Source: Ornithinibacillus xuwenensis
GTDB lineage: Bacteria > Bacillota > Bacilli > Bacillales > Amphibacillaceae
Length of the DNA: 64,000 nt
Direction of reading: 5' to 3'
NCBI RefSeq assembly: GCF_039614845.1
Contig: NZ_JBDIML010000001.1
Location: 248,001-312,000, forward strand
How positions within the stretch are numbered: position 1 is the first letter of the stretch; each line of letters opens with the position of its first letter. The position numbers and the translations under genes are program-made. Shown in pieces: positions 57,274 to 64,000 of the stretch. The notes below the pieces were generated by a model that was not told the origin of the DNA, did not search any database, and saw only the letters and a list, made by a program, of their open reading frames with translations.

Positions 57274-57855
57274 TTGGTTAAATTTCTGCATAAGAATTTC
57301 TTTATAGTTCTATTAATAGTTGGTTTGGGTCTGGTTATTCTATTGGTTTCTGTGATACAAGAACCACCCGAGGAGGGTATTTTAACCGTGGCATCGGACG
57401 TAAATGCTACCAATGAAGTAGACAGTACAGAACAAGAAAATACGATTATTATAGTGGACGTTAAAGGGGAGGTTAACGTTCCAGGTGTGTATGAGATGAG
57501 TGTTAATGCTCGCGTGAATGATGTGATTAAAGAAGCGGGTGGGTTTACTGATAAAGCAGATCAAACAATGGTTAATTTAGCACAAAAGGTCTTTGATGAA
57601 ATGACTATACTAGTACCATTGAAGGGAGAACAAACAGGTGCGTCACCCGAAAATCAACAAAATAAAATAAGGATAAATTATGCAACAGAGGAAGAAATGC
57701 AACAAATAACAGGAATTGGGCCTTCCAAGGCTAAAGCGATTATTGCACATCGTGAGGAGCACGGGTACTTTAAAAAACTAGAAGATTTACTAGACGTTAC
57801 TGGAATTGGTGAGAAAACACTAGAAATTATACAAGATGAGGTGCAAATTCCTTAG
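57274..57855 (+). CDS. comEA: Competence DNA receptor ComEA
   Basis: ComEA binds double-stranded DNA at the cell surface during transformation. The 193-residue protein has an N-terminal membrane anchor (about residues 6-29), a variable linker, an SLBB domain (about 50-110, IIVDVKGEVNVPGVYEM) and a C-terminal helix-hairpin-helix DNA-binding domain (about 125-193, INYATEEEMQQITGIGPSKAKAI and LLDVTGIGEKTLEII). TTG 57274 after the weak GGAAGTGAT is chosen; TTG 57259 is an alternative. comEB and comEC follow. Confidence 0.95.
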   Translation: MVKFLHKNFFIVLLIVGLGLVILLVSVIQEPPEEGILTVASDVNATNEVDSTEQENTIIIVDVKGEVNVPGVYEMSVNARVNDVIKEAGGFTDKADQTMVNLAQKVFDEMTILVPLKGEQTGASPENQQNKIRINYATEEEMQQITGIGPSKAKAIIAHREEHGYFKKLEDLLDVTGIGEKTLEIIQDEVQIP

Positions 57856-57919
57856 ATGTTTGACGATAGATAAGCTAGGAAGGTAAACTATTATAAGAAA
57901 TAGGAGAGGAGTTAATATT

Positions 57920-58483
57920 TTGGATAGAATCTCTTGGAACCAGTATTTTATGGCTCAAAGTCAGTTATTAGCATTAAGAAGTACATGCACAAGACTAATG
58001 GTTGGCGCCACAATTGTCCGTGATAAGCGAATTATTGCTGGTGGATATAATGGAAGTGTTTCTGGAAGTGTTCATTGTGTTGATGAGGGCTGTTATGTAA
58101 TTGATGGACATTGTGTCCGCACTGTACATGCAGAGGCTAATGCTTTATTACAATGCGCAAAATTTGGGGTTCCCACTGAAAATGCAGACATCTATGTGAC
58201 TCACTTTCCTTGTTTACAATGCTGCAAACAGCTTATCCAAAGCGGTATTAAAACTGTTTTCTATGCAGAAGATTATAAGAATCATTCATATGCTATTCAG
58301 CTATTTGAAGAAGCAGGGGTGAAAACCGAACAAGTGAAGTTAGACTACTTAGCGCTAGATATGAACTTTAAGGAAAAGTCTACATTCGTGCAGGAATTGC
58401 TTGAAATTGTCGAGTCTAAAAATGTTGGTGAGGATGAATTAATAGATATTAAAGAGAAAGCTCATGAGCTATTTAACGTATAA
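57920..58483 (+). CDS. comEB: Late competence protein ComEB / dCMP deaminase
   Basis: ComEB is a zinc-dependent dCMP deaminase that in B. subtilis also helps localise the DNA uptake machinery. The 187-residue protein has the deaminase core TVHAEANALLQCAKFG (zinc His and catalytic Glu) and HFPCLQCCKQLIQSG (zinc cysteines), plus a C-terminal extension. TTG 57920 follows GGAGAGGAG. It is in operon with comEA (64-base gap) and comEC (21-base gap). Confidence 0.95.
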   Translation: MDRISWNQYFMAQSQLLALRSTCTRLMVGATIVRDKRIIAGGYNGSVSGSVHCVDEGCYVIDGHCVRTVHAEANALLQCAKFGVPTENADIYVTHFPCLQCCKQLIQSGIKTVFYAEDYKNHSYAIQLFEEAGVKTEQVKLDYLALDMNFKEKSTFVQELLEIVESKNVGEDELIDIKEKAHELFNV

Positions 58484-58504
58484 TAGCCAAAAAGTGACTT
58501 TGGC

Positions 58505-60778
58505 ATGAAAGGGTTTTGGTATATCCCTGCGTTGGCAAGCTTATGTAGTGTTCTTGTGAAGATTTTTGACACGATATTCATTTATATTGCATTACTCTTA
58601 TGGTTCGTCTATTTATATAAGACAAAACGGTTAGGGAAATTAATGATTGTATTTTCCCTAGCTTGCTTTTTGTTCTTCATATTCTATATCCCCGAAATCA
58701 ATCATTCATACCCTACACAGGATCCGCAGAAGACGACAATAAAAGGCACTATTGTATCCCCAGTTGTATCCTCCGAAAAACTTCTTCAGATGACAATCCG
58801 TGATGAAACGACACAAAACCTTATTCAAGTAACTTACTTTAATCCCAAAACAGAAGATAGGCTTGCTGATATAAAGCATGGGGCAATTTGTGTTATAGAT
58901 GGTGAATTAGGCTCTCCCGAGAGAAGTCGAAATCCAGGGCAATTTAATTACCAATTTTATCTAGCATCAAAAGGTATTCAACTTGAATTAGAAATTAGTA
59001 ACCCCGAAAGCATAAGTTGTAGTGGGGAGTCTTTTATTAGTCACTTATACAGTTTTCGAAACAGGATGTTAGATTATGTATCAGAACATTATCCTGAACG
59101 ATCGAGTGCGTGGATTAACGCTTTGGTATTAGGGGATGATGGTGATATACCAAAGGAAATAGAAGCCTTATTTCAGCGTTGGGGATTATCCCATTTATTA
59201 GCGATTTCCGGCCTCCATATTGGTTTGGTTGTTGGTTTATTTTATTTTATCACGATAAAATGGAATATTCTCACGAGAGAAAAAGCGCAGTGGGTGATGG
59301 TCTTTTTCCTACCCGTTTACGCCATCCTGGCTGGAGGAGAGCCTTCTGTTTGGAGAGCGAGTTTAATGGTATTTCTCGTCATTATCTTACAGAAAATAAA
59401 ACAACGTTATTCTGTAACGGATATAATTAGCATCATTTTTTTAATGCTATTACTAACAAATTCCTATATTATTTATCAAATTGGATTCCAATTCTCATTT
59501 TTAGTGACGTTCGGAATTATTTTATCAAGAAAATGGCTTAGCAAAAATAATTCACGATTCTTTCAACTTTTTAAGTTAAGTTTTATTTCCCAGTTAATCA
59601 TCATCCCACTACAACTTCAATATTTCTACAATGTTAATCCATTATCCATCGTGTTAAATATTTTTGTCGTTCCTTATTTCTCGTTCTTCGTAATACCTCT
59701 AATGTTTTTATTACTGATTCTCTCGCCAATACCATTCGTCTCAACAATTATAGAATCGATATTTCATGTGTTTTATCATTGGGGCTTTCTGATGCCAATG
59801 CAATATATGGATCAAATAGCTTATAATCCATTTGTGACTGGTTATTTTCCCGAAATAATGAAGGTAATTTATTATTGCTTCCTGTTTATTTTCATGAATA
59901 AACTCGTACAAGACCAATTGCGACATGCTTTTTACGTTGGTATCCTTCTTACCGCAATACTAATATGGGTGGTGGCAAAACCATATTTTTCACCTTATGG
60001 GATGGTGACGATGCTTGATATTGGGCAAGGAGATGCATTTGTTATTGAATTGCCATTTAGGAAAGGCGTAATCTTAGTTGATGCGGGGGCAGGCCTATCA
60101 TACGAAAGTATGACTCCGAACGATAATGTTTTCTCCGATATTATTGAACCATTCTTAACTTATCGAGGTATAACGGATATTGATGCTATCTTTGTCAGCC
60201 ATGAAGATATAGATCATTCTGGAAGTGTCAGATTTATTGTTGAAAAATATAATGTCAGTAATGTCATTGTTAGTCCATTTTATCCATTGGAATTAGAAAC
60301 CATCGAGGCTATCGAAAAGCAGGGTACGCGAATTGTTCGTGTACAGCAAGGAGACAAGCTTACGATTAAAGAAAATACGTTTACCATTCGTTCTCCTGGG
60401 GTAGATAGCAAGAGTAGCAATGAGAACTCACTTGTATTTGATGTTAGGCTAGGTAATCAAAATTGGTTATTTACTGGAGACATCGGGACGGAAACGGAAC
60501 TGGATTTACGAAGGAATTATCCGAATTTAGAAGTAGATACACTCAAAATCGCACATCACGGCAGTGACTCCTCTACAGACAAACATTTCTTAAATCAAAT
60601 CAATCCAAAAGTTGCCTTAATTTCTGTTGGTCAAGAAAATCGTTATGGACACCCATCAAACGATGTCATTCAATTACTCAAGCAGAAAGGGGTAAATATA
60701 TTGCGAACAGACTTGCACGGTGCGGTCTTGTATCAATTTACTGGAAATGAAGGAACGTTTTATAAATTTATTCCATAG
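58505..60778 (+). CDS. comEC: Competence DNA channel ComEC/Rec2
   Basis: ComEC is the membrane channel through which single-stranded DNA enters. The 757-residue protein has N-terminal helices and a DUF4131 region (about 1-190, with the OB-like segment IKGTIVSPVVSS), the competence membrane domain (about 205-480, including LSHLLAISGLHIGLVVG), and a C-terminal metallo-beta-lactamase domain (about 500-750, with VSHEDIDHSG near residue 565 and HHGSDSSTD). The C-terminal motifs are intact, so the putative nuclease may be active. ATG 58505 has only a weak ribosome-binding site, suggesting coupling with comEB. Confidence 0.96.
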   Translation: MKGFWYIPALASLCSVLVKIFDTIFIYIALLLWFVYLYKTKRLGKLMIVFSLACFLFFIFYIPEINHSYPTQDPQKTTIKGTIVSPVVSSEKLLQMTIRDETTQNLIQVTYFNPKTEDRLADIKHGAICVIDGELGSPERSRNPGQFNYQFYLASKGIQLELEISNPESISCSGESFISHLYSFRNRMLDYVSEHYPERSSAWINALVLGDDGDIPKEIEALFQRWGLSHLLAISGLHIGLVVGLFYFITIKWNILTREKAQWVMVFFLPVYAILAGGEPSVWRASLMVFLVIILQKIKQRYSVTDIISIIFLMLLLTNSYIIYQIGFQFSFLVTFGIILSRKWLSKNNSRFFQLFKLSFISQLIIIPLQLQYFYNVNPLSIVLNIFVVPYFSFFVIPLMFLLLILSPIPFVSTIIESIFHVFYHWGFLMPMQYMDQIAYNPFVTGYFPEIMKVIYYCFLFIFMNKLVQDQLRHAFYVGILLTAILIWVVAKPYFSPYGMVTMLDIGQGDAFVIELPFRKGVILVDAGAGLSYESMTPNDNVFSDIIEPFLTYRGITDIDAIFVSHEDIDHSGSVRFIVEKYNVSNVIVSPFYPLELETIEAIEKQGTRIVRVQQGDKLTIKENTFTIRSPGVDSKSSNENSLVFDVRLGNQNWLFTGDIGTETELDLRRNYPNLEVDTLKIAHHGSDSSTDKHFLNQINPKVALISVGQENRYGHPSNDVIQLLKQKGVNILRTDLHGAVLYQFTGNEGTFYKFIP

Positions 60779-60803
60779 GATAACAGTAGAATCAGACCAA
60801 AAT

Positions 60804-60840
60804 AAAAGAGACAGGTATTTTAGAACCAGTCTCTTTTGTT
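60804..60840. terminator. Terminator between comEC and yqzM
   Basis: AAAAGAGAC (60804-60812) pairs with GTCTCTTTT (60829-60837), extended by GGT/ACC; T-rich on the plus side and A-rich on the other, so it can serve both converging genes. Confidence 0.85.
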
Positions 60841-60857
60841 TCGCTCGTTTCTATGTA

Positions 60858-60992
60858 TCAAGAACCAATAACACTAATCGTAACACCAATAGCAAATATT
60901 AAAAGAAAGAAAATTGCCGAAAATGCAAAGCCTTTGATTGAATCAACTACATCATTATTTTTGGATTGTGGATTCTGTTCAAATTCATTCAT
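60858..60992 (-). CDS. yqzM: YqzM family small membrane protein
   Basis: A 44-residue protein beginning MNEFEQNPQSKNNDVVDSIK with one hydrophobic helix (about residues 22-43) and ending VIGS. Length, the MNEFE-N-QSK-ND-DS start and the place between comEC and holA on the opposite strand match B. subtilis YqzM. Function is unknown. The start ends at 60992, six bases after AGGAGGG. It was recognised by direct translation, since it is very short. Confidence 0.9.
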   Translation of the reverse strand: MNEFEQNPQSKNNDVVDSIKGFAFSAIFFLLIFAIGVTISVIGS

Positions 60993-61307
60993 AGCTAACC
61001 CTCCTATTTCACCTATAGTATAAATTATTTACATAAAAAAATCCACAAATGACGTGAAAAAGTCAAATTTAAATATGCATCTCCAAAATTAGAAAGAGTT
61101 AACAACTATACTTTTTGCGAGAAGGGTCATGCTATAAATGAAGTCAAAAACATCGTTTAGCATAATGTTCCTAGGTCCTTATGTTAAACGTTTATATAGA
61201 TAGGGGAGGGGGATTTTGACTCAAATTTCCCTCTCAAGGTTTTTCTTGCTATTCCACTACGTTCGGATTAACATTAACTATGTACTTAACCTAATGGAGT
61301 GAATAGC
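60993..61307 (+). other. Non-coding region upstream of holA
   Basis: About 315 bases with no gene I can support. A TATAAA at about 61135 has no matching -35. The only clear structure is a hairpin: GAGGGGGATTT (61206-61216) with AAATTTCCCTC (61223-61233), two G-U pairs, loop TGACTC, followed after CAAGG by five T. It may be an attenuator or a stray terminator. Confidence 0.5.
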
Positions 61308-62321
61308 ATGAACTATAAAGAAGCAGTTCAGCAATTAAATAAGCAGAAAATACCAGAAGTCATTTTATTATATGGAACTGAAATTTATTTTATCCAAAAA
61401 ATAAAAGATATCCTTGCGAAACGTATTTTAACAGATGAGGATAATTTATCTACATATGACCTAACCGAAACGTCTATTCAAGAAGTAATCGCAGATGTAG
61501 AAACATACCCATTCTTTGGAGAACGAAAATTAATTATCGCAACCAATGCTTCATTCTTGAAGGCAAAACCTGACAAATTAACATTTGAGCATCATCTAGA
61601 AAGCTTAGAACGTTATATCGAAATGCCAGTAGATTATTCTACCTTGGTTGTTGTTGCACCTTTTGAGAAAATAGATGAGCGGAAAAAGATAAGCAAACAA
61701 TTTAAGAAGAACGCTCTAGTCGTAGAATGTAATCCAGTGAAGGAATATGAACTGACGAATTGGATGAAAGAGCTAGCGAAGCAATTACAGGTTACTATTG
61801 CAGAGGATGCTTTTGAAATTTTTGAAAATGAACTTTCTACTGATTTGAATATCATTGAAAATGAGCTAGAGAAAATAGCGCTCTTTACAGGCGAAGGTGG
61901 AACTATCACGAGAGACATTGCGGAAGAAATGGTATCTCATACTACTAATAGCTCCGGAATTCGACTAGTGGATACCGTAATAGAAGGGAACTTACCCAAA
62001 GCAATCGGTATTTACAAGGATTTGGAGAAAATGAAGGAAGAACCGATAGCATTAATCGGATTGCTAGCCTTTCAATTTCGAATGATCCTAAGGGTTAAGT
62101 TGTTGAAACAGAAGGGATATAGTACTGGTCAAATGCAAAAACAGCTTGGTGTTCATCCATATGCAATCAAAATTGCTTTAAACCGGGAAGCGAAATTTAC
62201 TGAGCAACGGCTTGAATCCATCATCCATCATCTTGCAGAAACTGATGCTGTTATGAAGCAAGGGCGAATGGAAAAACAATTAGCATTTGAATTACTGTTG
62301 TATAACTTAATTAAAGAATAA
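61308..62321 (+). CDS. holA: DNA polymerase III subunit delta
   Basis: HolA opens the sliding clamp in the clamp-loader complex. The 337-residue protein has the AAA+-like N terminus (VILLYGTEIYFIQKIKD), TYDLTETSIQEVIADVETYPFF, TLVVVAPFEKIDERKKI-type core, and the helical collar domain with KLKKQKGYSTGQMQKQLGVHPY-like sequence. ATG 61308 follows TGGAGTG (61295-61301); an in-frame GTG at 61299 lies in that site. It is YqeN in B. subtilis, between comEC/yqzM and rpsT. Confidence 0.95.
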   Translation: MNYKEAVQQLNKQKIPEVILLYGTEIYFIQKIKDILAKRILTDEDNLSTYDLTETSIQEVIADVETYPFFGERKLIIATNASFLKAKPDKLTFEHHLESLERYIEMPVDYSTLVVVAPFEKIDERKKISKQFKKNALVVECNPVKEYELTNWMKELAKQLQVTIAEDAFEIFENELSTDLNIIENELEKIALFTGEGGTITRDIAEEMVSHTTNSSGIRLVDTVIEGNLPKAIGIYKDLEKMKEEPIALIGLLAFQFRMILRVKLLKQKGYSTGQMQKQLGVHPYAIKIALNREAKFTEQRLESIIHHLAETDAVMKQGRMEKQLAFELLLYNLIKE

Positions 62322-62352
62322 AAAAACGATCCTTTTATGGGGATCGTTTTTT
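62321..62352. terminator. Bidirectional terminator between holA and rpsT
   Basis: Perfect 12-bp stem AAAAAACGATCC (62321-62332) with GGATCGTTTTTT (62341-62352). Stops both converging genes. Confidence 0.88.
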
Positions 62353-62355
62353 ACA

Positions 62356-62622
62356 TTATGCACCTAGTCCGTTAACTTTTTTAGTTAGACGAGCTTTTTG
62401 ACGGTTACCAGTGTTTTTATGAATAATTCCTTTTTGCACTGCTTTGTCAATCTTTTTAATAGTTGCAGTTAGTGCAGTTTTTGCATTCTCAACATCATTT
62501 GCTTCAACAAATTTTTCAACAGATTTTATTTGTGAACGCATTTCAGATTTGTCTGCTTGATTTTGAGCACGTTTTTTATTGTTTACATCAACACGTTTAA
62601 TTGCGGATTTAATGTTAGCCAT
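62356..62622 (-). CDS. rpsT: 30S ribosomal protein S20
   Basis: S20 is a primary 16S rRNA-binding protein. The 88-residue basic helical product starts MANIKSAIKRVDVNNKKRAQ and ends KARLTKKVNGLGA, as in Bacillus S20. ATG ending at 62622 follows AGGAGGTG. It is encoded opposite to holA and gpr, as in B. subtilis. Full length. Confidence 0.98.
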   Translation of the reverse strand: MANIKSAIKRVDVNNKKRAQNQADKSEMRSQIKSVEKFVEANDVENAKTALTATIKKIDKAVQKGIIHKNTGNRQKARLTKKVNGLGA

Positions 62623-62816
62623 TATTTCACCTCCTAATAAAACACAAACGTTCAATACATTGAACAAGAGACATTTTACCAAAGAAACAGCATGTTTTCA
62701 ATAACAATATATTTATCCTTCCCTAAATCGTATGTTTTCAGCGAATTAGTGAACGCTAATTGTAAAGCATTGTGTCATCATGCAATTGTACATTTTATGG
62801 AAGGATGCGATTTTTT

Positions 62817-63914
62817 ATGGACAAGAATGAAGGTAATTTTCAAGTTCGTACTGATTTGGCAATTGAAGCAAAGGATATGTATGTAGAGAAAGAAACCCCT
62901 CCTGAAGATCAAATTAATGGTGTGCAAATTAAAGAGCGAGAAGAAAATGGAATTAAAATTTCGTATGTAGAAATTAATGCAGATGGAGCCGATTTACTTG
63001 GCAAAAAACCCGGATCCTACGTAACCATTTATGCAGATGGTGTTAAGAAACAAGATACAAAACGTCAGGAAGAAGCAGCTAAAATTCTAGCTAGAGAACT
63101 AGAGAATTTGTTAGCGAAAAACAATATTGCAAAGAATGGCACAGGATTAATTGTAGGTCTTGGAAATTGGAATGTTACTCCGGATGCGCTTGGTCCGATG
63201 ACTGTAGAGAAAGTGCTCGTTACCAGCCATTTGTTTAATCTGGAGCATGAATCTGTTTCGGATGGCTATCGTCCAGTTGGGGCAGTTACACCAGGTGTTA
63301 TGGGGGTAACAGGTATTGAAACAAGCAATATTATTTTTGGTATTGTAGAGAAATTCAAGCCGGATTTTGTTATTGCAATTGATGCGTTAGCCTCAAGGTC
63401 GATCGAACGTGTTAATGAAACAATTCAATTATCAGATTCTGGTATTCATCCTGGTTCAGGTGTTGGGAATAAACGTAAGGAGCTTAGTAAGGAAACACTT
63501 GGTGTACCAGTACTGGCAATTGGAGTTCCTACTGTTGTTGATGCCGTGACCATTACGAGTGACACAATTGACTTTATATTAAAGCATTTTGGAAGAGAAT
63601 TTAACGAAAAGGATCGTCCTTCGAAATCGCTGGCTCCAGCTAGCATGTCTTTTGGTGCTAAGAAGTTTACAGAAGAAGATTTACCTGATGAGCAAAAGAG
63701 ACAGACATTTATGGGAATTGTTGGGAATCTATCAGACGAAGAAAAGCGAAAGCTCATATCCGAGGTACTAACACCAATCGGACATAACTTAATGGTTACA
63801 CCAAAAGAGGTTGATGGATTCATGATCGATATGTCCCATTTGTTAGCAAATGGCATTAATGCAGCACTTCATGAAGCAGTAGATGTTGATAACTTTGCCT
63901 CTTATTCAAGATAG
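62817..63914 (+). CDS. gpr: Germination protease GPR
   Basis: GPR degrades the small acid-soluble DNA-binding spore proteins at germination. It is made as a zymogen in the forespore; the 365-residue product starts MDKNEGNFQVRTDLAIEA, in which RTDLAIE resembles the self-cleavage site and would remove about 13 residues. The core segments VGLGNWNVTPDALGP, DFVIAIDALASRS and SLAPASMSFGA-type are conserved. ATG 62817 follows GGAAGGATG (62799-62807); an upstream in-frame extension lacks a site. SigF or SigG control is known for the family, but I could not place a convincing promoter. Confidence 0.96.
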   Translation: MDKNEGNFQVRTDLAIEAKDMYVEKETPPEDQINGVQIKEREENGIKISYVEINADGADLLGKKPGSYVTIYADGVKKQDTKRQEEAAKILARELENLLAKNNIAKNGTGLIVGLGNWNVTPDALGPMTVEKVLVTSHLFNLEHESVSDGYRPVGAVTPGVMGVTGIETSNIIFGIVEKFKPDFVIAIDALASRSIERVNETIQLSDSGIHPGSGVGNKRKELSKETLGVPVLAIGVPTVVDAVTITSDTIDFILKHFGREFNEKDRPSKSLAPASMSFGAKKFTEEDLPDEQKRQTFMGIVGNLSDEEKRKLISEVLTPIGHNLMVTPKEVDGFMIDMSHLLANGINAALHEAVDVDNFASYSR

Positions 63915-63948
63915 AGATATTCCCTATGGATATCTCTATTATTTTTTG
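63913..63948 (+). terminator. Rho-independent terminator after gpr
   Basis: AGAGATAT (63913-63920) pairs with ATATCTCT (63930-63937) with a further short inner stem, followed by a T-rich tract. Overlaps the stop codon. Confidence 0.8.
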
Positions 63949-64000
63949 TTAAATATGAGAGTATTGGTTCTACCTTTTGTAGTTTCGTCATAGATTTTAT

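Noticed and set aside
62700..62800. SigF/SigG promoter for gpr
   Set aside because: Partial matches around 62730-62757 fit neither consensus with correct spacing well enough to report.
63446..63856. 136-codon minus-strand frame opposite gpr
   Set aside because: No ribosome-binding site and antisense to a highly conserved gene; its composition mirrors the gpr codons.
1..64000. Mobile elements, prophage, CRISPR or defence island
   Set aside because: No transposase, integrase, terminal repeats, spacer arrays or defence proteins were seen; gene order is the conserved Bacillaceae core throughout.

Overview
The window is a 64-kb stretch of AT-rich core chromosome from an endospore-forming, naturally competence-equipped member of the Bacillaceae (Firmicutes). 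Gene order follows the obg-ruvAB-recJ-relA-hisS-alaS-greA-yqeH-comE-gpr segment of Bacillus subtilis closely. The gene content (spo0B, a SafA-like coat protein, spoVB, rsfA, sigK, sda, gpr) marks a spore former. Protein style and AT content suggest something near Oceanobacillus, Virgibacillus or Ornithinibacillus, but I cannot fix the genus from sequence alone.

Layout. 1-5.8 kb: end of rpmA, spo0B, obgE, a LysM coat protein overlapping a CotS/YsxE-like kinase, nadE, and a YlaJ/YhcN-like lipoprotein. 5.8-10.3 kb: Holliday-junction and queuosine genes ruvA-ruvB-DUF2905-queA-tgt-yajC. 10.3-12.4 kb, minus strand: a small membrane protein and spoVB. 12.4-22.7 kb: comN, secDF, a LapA-domain protein, recJ, apt, relA, dtd, then a reverse-strand SH3/amidase gene and a tiny HTH gene. 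22.7-28.6 kb: a T-box leader with hisS-aspS, 6S RNA, and reverse-strand rsfA and rarA. 28.8-36 kb: cymR-iscS-mnmA, a TPR protein, recD2, a zinc-ribbon miniprotein and an AI-2E-type permease. 36-45 kb: T-box with alaS, ireB-ruvX-DUF1292, mltG, an O-methyltransferase, udk, greA, yrrS, mtnN. 45-51.7 kb, minus strand: intact sigK, an Mrp Na+/H+ antiporter operon and sda. 52-64 kb: yqeG-yqeH-aroE-yhbY-nadD-yqeK-rsfS-yqeM, comEA-comEB-comEC, yqzM (minus), holA, rpsT (minus), gpr.

How it works together. Most genes serve translation and its control (three aminoacyl-tRNA synthetases, tRNA modification by QueA/Tgt/MnmA with IscS as sulfur donor, ribosome assembly by Obg/YqeH/YhbY/RsfS), recombination and repair (RuvABX, RecJ, RecD2, RarA), envelope and secretion (SecDF/YajC, MltG, amidase), stress signalling (RelA) and sporulation control. 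Both synthetase leaders can be read: the alaS T-box has a GCT specifier and UGGU bulge (tRNA-Ala), while the hisS-aspS T-box has a GAC specifier and UGGC bulge, both pointing to tRNA-Asp rather than tRNA-His.

I found no mobile element, prophage, CRISPR array or defence island, and no convincing wholly new system. The observations most worth a second look are an Mrp operon with no mrpB, a DnaA-box cluster between sda and yqeG, the Asp-type T-box in front of hisS, an inverted repeat spanning the recJ promoter and ribosome-binding site, and a His/Met/Cys-rich coat protein translationally overlapped with a kinase-fold protein.
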